This document shows positions 54,775-63,307 of a stretch of DNA of 64,000 nucleotides, piece by piece. Positions within the stretch are counted from its first letter, which is position 1. Every line of letters begins with the position of its first letter. The position numbers and the translations under genes were made by a program. The stretch lies in contig NZ_AP024851.1 in NCBI RefSeq assembly GCF_024346675.1, positions 682,001 to 746,000 on the forward strand, given 5' to 3'. The stretch comes from Photobacterium sanguinicancri. Lineage in GTDB: Bacteria > Pseudomonadota > Gammaproteobacteria > Enterobacterales > Vibrionaceae. The notes below the pieces were generated by a model. It ran no database searches and was not told the origin of the DNA. It saw only the letters and a program-made list of their open reading frames with translations.

Positions 54775-55577
54775 CCGTCACTAAAGCTTGTCACTTCATA
54801 GGTATTACACGACAAGCTTTCTACAAGCGCTGTGTTGCAGAAATTCATCAAACAAAGAAAGATGAATCAGTACTCGGTTTTGTGAAGGAGCAAAGGATGA
54901 TGCACCCTCGTATAGGGACTCGTAAGATCAAGTATTTACTTGCTCAGAACGATATTGAAATCGGGCGAGACCGCTTATTCTCTCTGTTGAGAATGAATCG
55001 ATTATTAGTGCAAAATCGAAGGGCTTATCATCGAACCACAAACAGTAATCATCGCTTTTACTGCCATCCAAATCGAATCAAAGAAGGCTTAATACCGGAA
55101 AGACCAGAGCAATTATGGGTTGCCGATATTACTTATCTAGCAACGCGACGTGGTAGTACTTATCTCAGTTTAGTGACGGACGCTTACTCAAGAAAAATCG
55201 TGGGCTATCACATAGGTGATGATATGAAAGCTCGCACGGTCAAGCAGGCCTTTTTAAACGCGTTGAAAGAGCGGAAGAATACAGGTGAGCTTGTTCATCA
55301 CTCAGATCGAGGTGTTCAGTACTGCTCTGTTGAATACCAAGAGTTGCATCGACAGTATGATGTATCTTGCTCAATGACTGATGGCTATGACTGTTATCAG
55401 AATGCGTTGGCAGAGAGGATCAACGGAATACTGAAGATGGAGTATCTGTTGAATAAGCCGAATGATTTAGATGAAGCAAAGAAAATGGTCGCCGAATCAG
55501 TAAAAATCTATAATGAATATAGGCCTCACACAGCTCTAAAATACAAAACGCCCGATGAAATACATCGAGCGTTTTAG
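54771..55577 (+). CDS. IS3-family transposase OrfB (integrase core)
   Basis: 268 residues. The DDE core is complete: 'LWVADITYLAT', 'LVHHSDRGVQYCS' and 'CYQNALAERINGILKMEYLL'. As a separate product it starts at TTG 54771, but the normal form is probably OrfAB made by -1 frameshifting. It ends in 'YNEYRPHTALKYKTPDEIH', typical of the family. Confidence 0.92.
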   Translation: MTVTKACHFIGITRQAFYKRCVAEIHQTKKDESVLGFVKEQRMMHPRIGTRKIKYLLAQNDIEIGRDRLFSLLRMNRLLVQNRRAYHRTTNSNHRFYCHPNRIKEGLIPERPEQLWVADITYLATRRGSTYLSLVTDAYSRKIVGYHIGDDMKARTVKQAFLNALKERKNTGELVHHSDRGVQYCSVEYQELHRQYDVSCSMTDGYDCYQNALAERINGILKMEYLLNKPNDLDEAKKMVAESVKIYNEYRPHTALKYKTPDEIHRAF

Positions 55578-55614
55578 TCAATCAAGTGTCAACCCATATC
55601 AGGACGGGTCACCG

Positions 55615-56320
55615 TACTATTACAATGACTAAGATGTTAGATTTCTGCTTATTCTAGTGTGAGTATTTACCCAGAGCAATCTGCCTTCACTTAATCCTTT
55701 GCCTTTTTTTGTGGGTTGTTCAATGCACACATTAAAGAAATATTATTTCTTGTTTACTCCTCGCGAAATATATGTATCTAAATCGATAGCCGTCTATTAA
55801 TCATAGTTTCGTAATATTTGACGATTTTTAATTATGTCAGATTCATGAAAACATTGTTTCCATACGCATGTAAATCATTCGATTATATAATAATAGTTAC
55901 GGTGAATTTAGTTAGAGTTGTAATGATTTAAATGAGCATACTTATATAAAAATATGTTCATCCTAAATTTGTTTGAAATCCCACAGTGAGCCAAAAGTGA
56001 CTCTTAATCTTAAGTGACTGATATTTAGTTGTATATTTTTTTTGGCGAGTTTGTTTCTTAGTAAGCGAGCTATTCAGCCTTGGAATGTAACGTTTTGATG
56101 TCAAAATAATGCTTTTACCCGTATTTCCGAGATTAAAGAACTTTATAAAATTAGGGTTTAATTGATATTCATTATCATTTGCAAGTTGGCGGTAAGTGCT
56201 GTTTAATCTGTATTTCTTTCATATAAAACATCTATTTATGCTGACTTCAGCTTTTACTTTCCCTAAAGAGAGTGGGTGTTTTGTTAATTGGCTTTAAATG
56301 TAAAAATACAGGAGACTTTT
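55615..56320. other. Long AT-rich upstream region of the Ig-repeat lipoprotein
   Basis: About 700 bases with no gene. It is unusually AT-rich with many short A/T runs. Apart from the Fur-like site at 56158-56176 I see no repeat, hairpin or open frame worth calling. Confidence 0.5.
56158..56176 (+). promoter_or_regulatory. Fur box-like site
   Basis: TTAATTGATATTCATTATC matches the 19-bp Fur consensus (GATAATGATAATCATTATC) at 14 positions, with a perfect TCATTATC right part. It lies about 145 bases before the lipoprotein start, so iron control is possible. Confidence 0.45.
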
Positions 56321-58132
56321 ATGCGTAAACTACTTGTTTTATGTTCATTAATTATACTTGGTTGTAACAGTGGTACATCAACATCAGTCGCTAACGATAT
56401 CGTATCAGTAGAGATTAGTTACGATAATATATCGGGGACGTCGGCGGCAAGAATACCTTCACACTCTTCATTACCTTTTAGTGCTACCGCCCATTTTTCA
56501 AATAAATCAAAACGTGACGTTACCAAAGATGTTCATTGGGTTAGTTCTGATCCTACGGTTGCAGCAATAAATAATACTGGTGTAGCAAAAGGTATTACGG
56601 AAGGAACCTCTACAATAATGGCCTTGTATAAAGGTATAAAAAGTAATGCGATTGAACTTAGTATTACAGAGGCTAGCCTTTGGAGTTTGAATATTGATTT
56701 TTCTTCAGACTTTTCAGGTGAGTTACCGAAAGGTGTTTCTTTCCTGCTAACTGCAATGGCAACATATAATGATATGAGTCAAAAAGAGGCCATATCAGAC
56801 GTAGCTTGGCATACAAGTGATCCAAGCATTATAACTGTCGATAAGCATGGGCGCGTTAAAGGGATTAATCTAGGAACCGCAATAATAACCGCAACACTTA
56901 ATGGAAAGGTAAGCAATACATTAAAAGTTTCAGTTAGAGATGCTGTTTTCACTAAGATTAAAATTCAACCAAAAGAAAGTGCTTTGCATGTCATTCCTGT
57001 TGGCTTTACACAATCAATGGTTGCTGTTGGGACCTTGAGTGATGGATTTGAATTGGCATTACAAGATGGTGTTGTTTGGTCTGTTGATGATGATTCTATT
57101 GCAACAATTACAAACCATGGTGTTGTTAAGGCACATAATGAAGGTGAAACGACAGTAAGCGTTCAGTATGGAAGCATTAAGAGTGCACCATTATCAATCG
57201 TAAGCTCAAAAGTTTCACTAGAGGGAATAGAACTTTCTAGCCCTATACATAATTTACCTAAAGGTAATAAGCTACAGGTACAGGCAATCGGCACTTTCAG
57301 TGACGGCTCAAAGGTAGATGTTTCAAATGATATTCTATGGTCGAGCGATGATGAGAATATTGCCATTGTTAGTCATACCGGGGTGGTCTTGGGTGTTGAA
57401 GTGGGCCAAGCTATCATCTCAGCAACATTTGATAATATTAAAACTGATTTTAATATTGATATTAATAATGCACTAACTAAGTTTGAAATTGTTACGCTTG
57501 GGAGTTCAACCGCTCATAGTTCAAAAACAGTTAAAAGCGGCACCATACTCGTCAAAGATCGAGACATTACTTTAGTGTACCGAGGTGATGACATTGAAGT
57601 CTTTGTGCAATCTGAAGCGCAGTATATTCAAGCTTCAGATGTTGGGCATGATTTCTTCGTAAGAAAAGATGAAGACAATAATATTATTGGTTTTTCTGGT
57701 TTTGTGAGGGTTTATCGAACAAGTAAAGAACATATGTACGATGACAGCTTTTATACAACGTTCTTCTCTGCCAGCTCAACGAGAAGCCAAGCAAGCGTAG
57801 GTTCAAATTACAGCGGAGAGCTTTTTTATTCAGTTTTATCTGAAGATGAAAAACCATTAACAGTGAGGCTTGGTCGTGTAACACTTAACTTAAATGAGGG
57901 TAGCCCTACATGCGTAGTCTCGGGCCGAGATGTATATACATGTGTTGATGCTGAATTTAATGGCACTGGTTTTATTTCTAAGTTATATGATGAAAATAAA
58001 AGACGACAAGGTGACCTTTTTGTGAAGTTTTACGGTGATACTGGTGAGTTTGCCTCTGGCTATATTTTTGAAAATGCCTATCAGGGCAATGCCAAAAAAG
58101 TTGATGTGTTCGTATTGACTAAGCAATTGTAA
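56321..58132 (+). CDS. Lipoprotein with repeated bacterial Ig-like (BIG2) domains
   Basis: 603 residues from the ATG at 56321 (AGGAG upstream). A lipobox 'LIILGC' has C15. Four Ig-like repeats of about 85-95 residues follow to around residue 385, each with a 'V.W.S.D..IA.I...G.V.G...G...I.A' pattern such as 'ILWSSDDENIAIVSHTGVV'. The last 200 residues form a separate beta-rich domain I do not recognise. BIG2 repeats are typical of surface proteins and adhesins. The gene is flanked by an IS element and AT-rich DNA and may be acquired. Confidence 0.82.
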   Translation: MRKLLVLCSLIILGCNSGTSTSVANDIVSVEISYDNISGTSAARIPSHSSLPFSATAHFSNKSKRDVTKDVHWVSSDPTVAAINNTGVAKGITEGTSTIMALYKGIKSNAIELSITEASLWSLNIDFSSDFSGELPKGVSFLLTAMATYNDMSQKEAISDVAWHTSDPSIITVDKHGRVKGINLGTAIITATLNGKVSNTLKVSVRDAVFTKIKIQPKESALHVIPVGFTQSMVAVGTLSDGFELALQDGVVWSVDDDSIATITNHGVVKAHNEGETTVSVQYGSIKSAPLSIVSSKVSLEGIELSSPIHNLPKGNKLQVQAIGTFSDGSKVDVSNDILWSSDDENIAIVSHTGVVLGVEVGQAIISATFDNIKTDFNIDINNALTKFEIVTLGSSTAHSSKTVKSGTILVKDRDITLVYRGDDIEVFVQSEAQYIQASDVGHDFFVRKDEDNNIIGFSGFVRVYRTSKEHMYDDSFYTTFFSASSTRSQASVGSNYSGELFYSVLSEDEKPLTVRLGRVTLNLNEGSPTCVVSGRDVYTCVDAEFNGTGFISKLYDENKRRQGDLFVKFYGDTGEFASGYIFENAYQGNAKKVDVFVLTKQL

Positions 58133-58136
58133 GTTT

Positions 58137-58164
58137 AAAGGCGGACCGTAATCGGTTCGCCTTT
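58137..58164 (+). terminator. Terminator after the Ig-repeat lipoprotein
   Basis: An 11-bp stem AAAGGCGGACC/GGTTCGCCTTT (one G-T pair) with loop GTAATC, four bases after the stop codon. Confidence 0.8.
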
Positions 58165-58204
58165 CACCGTTTTAGAGGGTTATTTTAGGTGGCATTTTTA
58201 ACGA

Positions 58205-58327
58205 TCATGCTTGTTTGACTTTTGCAGGGCGTTGGTAACGTTTTCCCATAAAAAAGCCTAACCCAAACGGTGCGAAAAAGATCACCAGAGAAAATAAGAT
58301 CAAGTAGACAAGAATGTCCGATAGCAT
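58205..58327 (-). CDS. Possible small membrane protein (40 aa)
   Basis: ATG at 58327 to TGA at 58205. The product begins MLSDILVYLILFSLVIFFAP and ends in a basic tail 'GKRYQRPAKVKQA', giving one hydrophobic helix and a positively charged cytoplasmic end. Its composition is that of genuine small bacterial membrane proteins. The ribosome binding site is weak, so the call is tentative. Confidence 0.5.
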   Translation of the reverse strand: MLSDILVYLILFSLVIFFAPFGLGFFMGKRYQRPAKVKQA

Positions 58328-58562
58328 AATCGTTAACTGTCCACCATCGATCTAACTGTTACGCTCAAGTAGTTGAGCTTTAGACGTTAATAGCTTTAGA
58401 CTTAAGTTTGAGAGGTTGCTTAAGCGAGGTAATGTCTAATAGATTTGCGAGTAAACAAATGACGAGATGATGAAAATTATTAATTAGTCAGAAATTAACG
58501 CTTGAAAAGAAATAGTATGCATAAGTGCCAATTGAGGATTGCCTCGACAATTGGCAACTTGG

Positions 58563-58844
58563 TTAAGCCGGTATTCTGTTATTACGTACCAGTGAGCGGC
58601 GAATGTTTTTGCACATCTTCCCAAACTGATAGAGTTCATCGAATGTTGGTGATACACCACGGCTTATTTGGTGTTCCCAGTAAGTAAGATCCGTGTCTAC
58701 AAGCTCCATCAGTTTTTTGGGGCAGCCCATGCAGCTGTTATCAGGGCCACAAACGAATGTGTCAGCTTGGTATAGTGGGAAATCTTGCTTAACAGCATCA
58801 ATAATCTGCTGCATCGCCGTCATTCTGTCTGGTTTTTTGCTCAT
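58563..58844 (-). CDS. Small Cys-cluster protein of unknown function (93 aa)
   Basis: 93 residues from the ATG at 58844. A central 'VCGPDNSCMGCPKKLMELVD' gives a C-x6-C-x2-C-P cluster that could bind zinc or an Fe-S cluster, and 'FGKMCKNIRRSL' adds a fourth Cys. The rest is helical. The even charge pattern and conserved look suggest a real gene. I know no family name for it. Confidence 0.65.
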   Translation of the reverse strand: MSKKPDRMTAMQQIIDAVKQDFPLYQADTFVCGPDNSCMGCPKKLMELVDTDLTYWEHQISRGVSPTFDELYQFGKMCKNIRRSLVRNNRIPA

Positions 58845-58950
58845 AACCAAAGTCCGAAAGCAATTGGAGTGAGCATTATAAGATGACTTTGAAATAAAGC
58901 CACTCCGAAAAAGAGGTAGCTGTTAAAGTCATCTTATCGCTTTTAATTAG

Positions 58951-59613
58951 CTAGTGCTGAAATAGCAGTACATACGCGTCGTGCACACCTTGAATCAGCA
59001 TTTGCATACCTATAACCGTTAAAATTAACCCCATTAACCGTGTCGTTATGCTAATACCACTTTCACCAATTTTTTCTATTAATTTAGGCCCATACAAAAA
59101 GCAAACGAAGGTGATTAAACACAACAAGGCAAAAGCGCAGATTGTAATTATGATATGTAAGATTTCGCCTGATGCAGAGTAGTTCATTGCAGTAGCAATA
59201 GTGCCAGGTCCGGCAAGGATAGGTAATGCTAGTGGTGAAATCGCGATATCTTTTTCTTCGCTGTCACTTACATTGTCTTTATTTGTAGCGTCTGGTTCGG
59301 ATGGTGAATCTGCATGTAACTTAGATGGGTTACCCTGTAACATGTGGTAGCCCACTAAAAACACTAAAATACCACCAGACAGACGTAGTGCTGGTAACGT
59401 TATACCAAACAACTCAAAAATCCCTTTTCCTAAAAAACTGAAGGCTGCAATAATAAAAAATGCTGTTGCCAAGGCTTTAATTGCGGTTTTTCTTCGTTGT
59501 AATGTCGTTTGATTTCCTGTCATGCCAACAAACACAGCAGTATTTGCTATTGGGTTCATCATGGCGAAGAAACCCATGAAGACAGTAACAGCCATAGTTG
59601 TAATTTCATGCAT
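58951..59613 (-). CDS. MarC-family (UPF0056) inner membrane protein
   Basis: 220 residues with six membrane helices. 'FFAMMNPIANTAVFVGMTG' and 'LALPILAGPGTIATAMNYS' are the two repeated signatures of MarC proteins. The loop between helices 3 and 4 (about residues 115-150) is polar and acidic. Function is not established; the original link of MarC to multiple antibiotic resistance was not upheld. Confidence 0.9.
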   Translation of the reverse strand: MHEITTMAVTVFMGFFAMMNPIANTAVFVGMTGNQTTLQRRKTAIKALATAFFIIAAFSFLGKGIFELFGITLPALRLSGGILVFLVGYHMLQGNPSKLHADSPSEPDATNKDNVSDSEEKDIAISPLALPILAGPGTIATAMNYSASGEILHIIITICAFALLCLITFVCFLYGPKLIEKIGESGISITTRLMGLILTVIGMQMLIQGVHDAYVLLFQH

Positions 59614-59860
59614 GATAGAGCCACTTAATGAGTTAATTATCTAGTTGTGTCACTACCTTAGCACCACATAATCACTCTTGCAGAATTACTTACTATTTGG
59701 AAAGGAGCATTCTGTTTATGACCTGTATTTGTTAGAAAATAACTAGCTTAAATACTGAACTTTGATGTGTATCGCTCATATTTAAACAAACACTATTTCG
59801 TCGAAAAGTAGAATATGCAAGATTACGGCTATTAATGAACAGACATGGTAGTAGTTAACA

Positions 59861-60322
59861 GTGGTTGCAAAACTAGAGCTCGCAAATGTGTCGGATGCCG
59901 TGGTGCTAAAAGCACTTTCTATGGAAGCCTTCACGCCTGACTTTGAACAATATGGTGGTTTTCCTCCTGGTGTTGATGACATTGATTGGCACTTAGACCA
60001 AATCAAAACAGAACATTATTATAAAATTTTTTACAACGACGAGCTTGCGGGGGGAATTTTAACTGTCCCAATCAATGGAGTCGAAACTGAAATAAAATTG
60101 TTTTATATAGCGGGGGAGTTTCAAGACAAACAGCTGGGCTCTCAGACGATCGCTTTAATTGAACAGTGCTATTCAGCGACAAAAAAATGGTCGTTAGTTA
60201 CGCCTTATAAGTCGTATCGCAACCACCATTTCTATGAAAAGCAAGGTTACTTAAAAGTAGGTGAATTTCAACCTGAACCCGATGATGTATTCAGGTTGTT
60301 TCAATATGAAAAGCAAAAATAG
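59861..60322 (+). CDS. GNAT-family N-acetyltransferase
   Basis: 153 residues, GTG start. The GNAT fold is indicated by 'KLFYIAGEFQDKQLGSQTIALIEQ' (acetyl-CoA-binding region, a degenerate Q/RxxGxG/A) and the C-terminal 'SYRNHHFYEKQGYLKVGEF' typical of these enzymes. The substrate is unknown. The ribosome binding site is weak. Confidence 0.78.
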   Translation: MVAKLELANVSDAVVLKALSMEAFTPDFEQYGGFPPGVDDIDWHLDQIKTEHYYKIFYNDELAGGILTVPINGVETEIKLFYIAGEFQDKQLGSQTIALIEQCYSATKKWSLVTPYKSYRNHHFYEKQGYLKVGEFQPEPDDVFRLFQYEKQK

Positions 60323-60659
60323 TAGCTTGGTTGGTTCGCCATCGAAGCTGTGTTATGCGAATGAGAGATTGACGCTTTCTATACTATAGGTGTGTGCGTG
60401 GTTGCCTATGATTCATGCTCAAGATTAATTTAGCAGGGCTCTTGGGCGCTATGTCTAGCGGAACATAGTCATGTCATAATATTGATACTTTAAACCATAT
60501 CTTTCTAAAGTTATGTGTTTTTTAGTTTATCGCGCTATTTGAGCCTATTTTACTGGTGTTAGATTAATTCTGACTTAGTTAGAGTTAAACGGTATTTTTT
60601 ACTTTCCATATTCTTTTCAATAATAAGGGACAAGTTAGAAAAGCAAAAGGAAAGAGTAA
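60323..60659. other. Intergenic region, nothing recognised
   Basis: No open frame with a ribosome binding site and no convincing hairpin. AT-rich. Confidence 0.5.
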
Positions 60660-60881
60660 ATGTATAAATGGATAGGTATCGTCGTTGTTTTGGTTGGCGT
60701 ATCTTTGCTTACTTCGGGCATCATTAGTGCACTACTGGATCTCAGTGCTTTTTTAGTTCTGGTCTATGTGGTGTTCAATAATTCGAAAAATCGTCAGATA
60801 AAAAACGGCAAAACGCAGACTTCACGTTTTGCTTTCAGTATTAAAAATCAGGATGAAGATAAATTCAATATTACGCCGTAA
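60660..60881 (+). CDS. Small membrane protein (73 aa)
   Basis: AGGAAAG lies 8 bases before the ATG. Two hydrophobic helices (about 4-22 and 24-42) with short polar connections are followed by a basic, then acidic, soluble tail. I recognise no family. Confidence 0.68.
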   Translation: MYKWIGIVVVLVGVSLLTSGIISALLDLSAFLVLVYVVFNNSKNRQIKNGKTQTSRFAFSIKNQDEDKFNITP

Positions 60882-60938
60882 TTTTCATCAATATACAAGT
60901 AGTTAGCAATGTCTTTTCTAAATATATATGTTTTAAAA

Positions 60939-60989
60939 AGCTGTACCTCGGTTTATGCAAGTATGATTAACTTGAATTAAGGTACAGCT
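60939..60989. terminator. Inverted repeat between convergent genes
   Basis: A perfect 9-bp repeat AGCTGTACC/GGTACAGCT separated by 33 bases, between the 73-aa gene and the convergent methyltransferase gene. The long loop makes terminator function uncertain. Confidence 0.4.
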
Positions 60990-60999
60990 AGATAGATGC

Positions 61000-61758
61000 T
61001 TATCGTTTTACACAAACAAAAATTGCGTTACCTGAATTTTTCTCTATCGGAATGATCTTATCATAGTCATGTTCAAATACATGGACATCGAAATAGGGTA
61101 GAAGTAGCGATTTTAGCTCTTCAAAACCAACAGCGACCATTGGATGTTCATCTTGCCAGGATTGCGTTATTTGCTCAGTGGTTTTTTCAATACTCAAACG
61201 AAGAGACTGTTTGTCACCATCACCGGTGTAATGCCAACCAGAACTAAATATAAACTGGCTATTATCAAATTCTGTTGAATGACGTACAAACGATGCATTA
61301 TCAATTTTGTTTTTTTCGACAGTATTGAAACAAAAAACACCACCATCTTTTAATGCAGCATGTGCACTTGCAATACAACCTTTTAGTTTTTCAATACCAT
61401 CGCTATAGTGAATGGAATATAAGAAGCAAGTAATTAAATCGAGCGGTTCATCAACCGTGAAATTACACATATCACCCAACGTGAAGCTAGCTTCAGGGCA
61501 ACGTGTTTGTGCCATATCTAACATAGGCTGGTTAATGTCTAATCCACAACTTTGATAGCCATAATCGATAAAGTAGCGCACATGCGGACCGGTACCACAA
61601 GCAAGGTCTAAATGTGTATTTCCCTCATTTCCGAATAGCTGATGGAGTCTGCGAACGTAGTTGCTCTGTGCTTCATAGCCGATGTCAGCACACATCAAAT
61701 CATAGTAAGAAGATAAGTCAGTGTATAAGGCATTGGATGATGTGTTTACTGGTAACAT
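61000..61758 (-). CDS. Class I SAM-dependent methyltransferase
   Basis: 252 residues. SAM motif I is 'HLDLACGTGPHVRYF', the acidic end of strand 2 is 'SCGLDINQPML', and 'FTLGDMCNF' and 'LDLITCFLYSIHY' are the following motifs. It belongs to the broad methyltransferase domain 11/25 class; the substrate cannot be inferred. Confidence 0.85.
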   Translation of the reverse strand: MLPVNTSSNALYTDLSSYYDLMCADIGYEAQSNYVRRLHQLFGNEGNTHLDLACGTGPHVRYFIDYGYQSCGLDINQPMLDMAQTRCPEASFTLGDMCNFTVDEPLDLITCFLYSIHYSDGIEKLKGCIASAHAALKDGGVFCFNTVEKNKIDNASFVRHSTEFDNSQFIFSSGWHYTGDGDKQSLRLSIEKTTEQITQSWQDEHPMVAVGFEELKSLLLPYFDVHVFEHDYDKIIPIEKNSGNAIFVCVKR

Positions 61759-61927
61759 AGTTGCAGAATTGGCTTTTAGTATGTGATAGGGAGCCGCATA
61801 CTAGGCAAAATTTGATCCTTTGCGAAGCGTATAATTTTTATCGAAACCATGAGCGATTTTGATTGTTGTTTGGTGGATTTGTTCCATGGAACAAAGGTTA
61901 ACTTGTGGTAGTAAAAGAGGCTGATAT

Positions 61928-61958
61928 AAAAAACGAGAGCAATGCGCTCTCGTTTTTT
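61928..61958. terminator. Bidirectional terminator upstream of the methyltransferase
   Basis: A perfect 13-bp stem AAAAAACGAGAGC/GCTCTCGTTTTTT with loop AATGC. It lies 20 bases past the stop of the exporter gene on the minus strand. Confidence 0.88.
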
Positions 61959-61977
61959 GTTATGGAGGGAGGGTGGT

Positions 61978-62922
61978 TTAGCCCATTAATATATAAGTCA
62001 GTGATGAGCCGCCAATTGCTACCCAAAGCAAAACCCCAAGTACCAGTGGTTTAGCTCCTGATGCGCGTAGCTTTTGAACGGTAATGCCAGAACCAATCAA
62101 GAATAAACAAACAACAAGAAGTCGTTTAGACGCTGAGAAGACTAAATTATATAGGTCACTAAACTGCGGTAAATAATGGGCAATAGCGATAGCCAGGCAA
62201 TAAAATACGATGAAATAAGGAACGGCAATCTTCTTGCTATCACCTTTAAACATTAGCGCACTTAAAAAGGCAATTGGAATGATCCAAAGAGCGCGTGCCA
62301 ACTTAAGTGTTGTCGCTGTTTTAAGTGCTTCATCGCCGTATGCGCCAGCGGCACCCACAACGGATGACGTATCGTGAATCGCAATTGCAGCCCAAGTTCC
62401 AAAAGCGTGTTGGCTCATTTCAAATAAGTGGCCAAGTGCAGGGAAAACAAATAACGCAATCGAGTTCAAAACAAAGACAGTTGCAAGTGCCAACGATGTT
62501 TGATCATCCCTAGCATTAATCGCAGGCGCAACAGCTGCAATAGCACTGCCACCACAAATAGCGGTACCTGAAGCGATAAGGTGGCCTGTTTTGACATCAA
62601 GTTTGAATAGACGGGTAAGAATAGTACCAAGAATTAACGTAAAAAAGATGGAAGATACAATAATCCCTAGCCCTTGTTTGCTTGCGGTAATTGCTTCATT
62701 CAGATTTATACCAAAACCTAAACCTATAATGGAGTAGGCCAGAAGCTTTTTAGTAAAACCAGCAAGGTTAAGTTTTGCTGGAATTAAACCAAGACTAGCT
62801 AGGGTAAAGCCTAAAATAAGCGCAATAGGTGAACTAACGATAGGGAAAAAGCAAACAATGGCAATTAAATAAAAAGGAAGATCTGCTTTATGGATAGTAA
62901 AAGGTTTTTTAGCAAACTGCAT
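61978..62922 (-). CDS. YeiH/YadS-type putative sulfate exporter family protein
   Basis: 314 residues from the ATG at 62922; an upstream ATG at 63030 would add 36 residues without a family match. About ten membrane helices. 'GTAICGGSAIAAVAPAI' and 'AIAIHDTSSVVGAAGAYG' are the paired signatures of the YeiH family. E. coli YeiH is regulated by a LysR protein, but none is adjacent here. The substrate is not proven. Confidence 0.85.
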   Translation of the reverse strand: MQFAKKPFTIHKADLPFYLIAIVCFFPIVSSPIALILGFTLASLGLIPAKLNLAGFTKKLLAYSIIGLGFGINLNEAITASKQGLGIIVSSIFFTLILGTILTRLFKLDVKTGHLIASGTAICGGSAIAAVAPAINARDDQTSLALATVFVLNSIALFVFPALGHLFEMSQHAFGTWAAIAIHDTSSVVGAAGAYGDEALKTATTLKLARALWIIPIAFLSALMFKGDSKKIAVPYFIVFYCLAIAIAHYLPQFSDLYNLVFSASKRLLVVCLFLIGSGITVQKLRASGAKPLVLGVLLWVAIGGSSLTYILMG

Positions 62923-63307
62923 GAGTGAATTTATGTCGGATGAGAATAGCGCCGAGTATACGTGAACCGATGGGTTTCGTTGAGTTAAATAAATTGATGC
63001 TAGGGTTAAGAAAAACTTAACGAAGGCCATTTAATCGGCTGGCGTTGGCGCATACGAATTATAATATAGCTAAATAACCTTGTTGTCTGATTGTTACTTG
63101 CTTGATTTCTAACTGTTGAGTTGTTGGTGTTCTTCCTTATTAAAAAATCACATTTTTGACTCAAAAAACTAGTAATCAGTAGTAAATTGTTGCATTGTTT
63201 TCTGTGTGGCCAGTAAAAACTTATGTATTTCAAATGGTTATTCTATTTTGGAATGTTTCGGTGTTTTATTGGTATGACACAAAGTGCATTGGCTTGGAAG
63301 GAATATT

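Larger units (their letters stand above)
54320..55611 (+). mobile_element. IS3-family insertion sequence (1.29 kb) with CCG target duplication
   Basis: The ends are imperfect inverted repeats: left TGTACCGTCCTAAATATGG, right (read inward) TGACCCGTCCTGATATGGG. A 3-bp direct repeat CCG flanks it (54317-54319 and 55612-55614), so both borders are secure. It encodes intact orfA and orfB. It is a different element from the one at 38157-39577, with different ends and different proteins. Confidence 0.93.
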
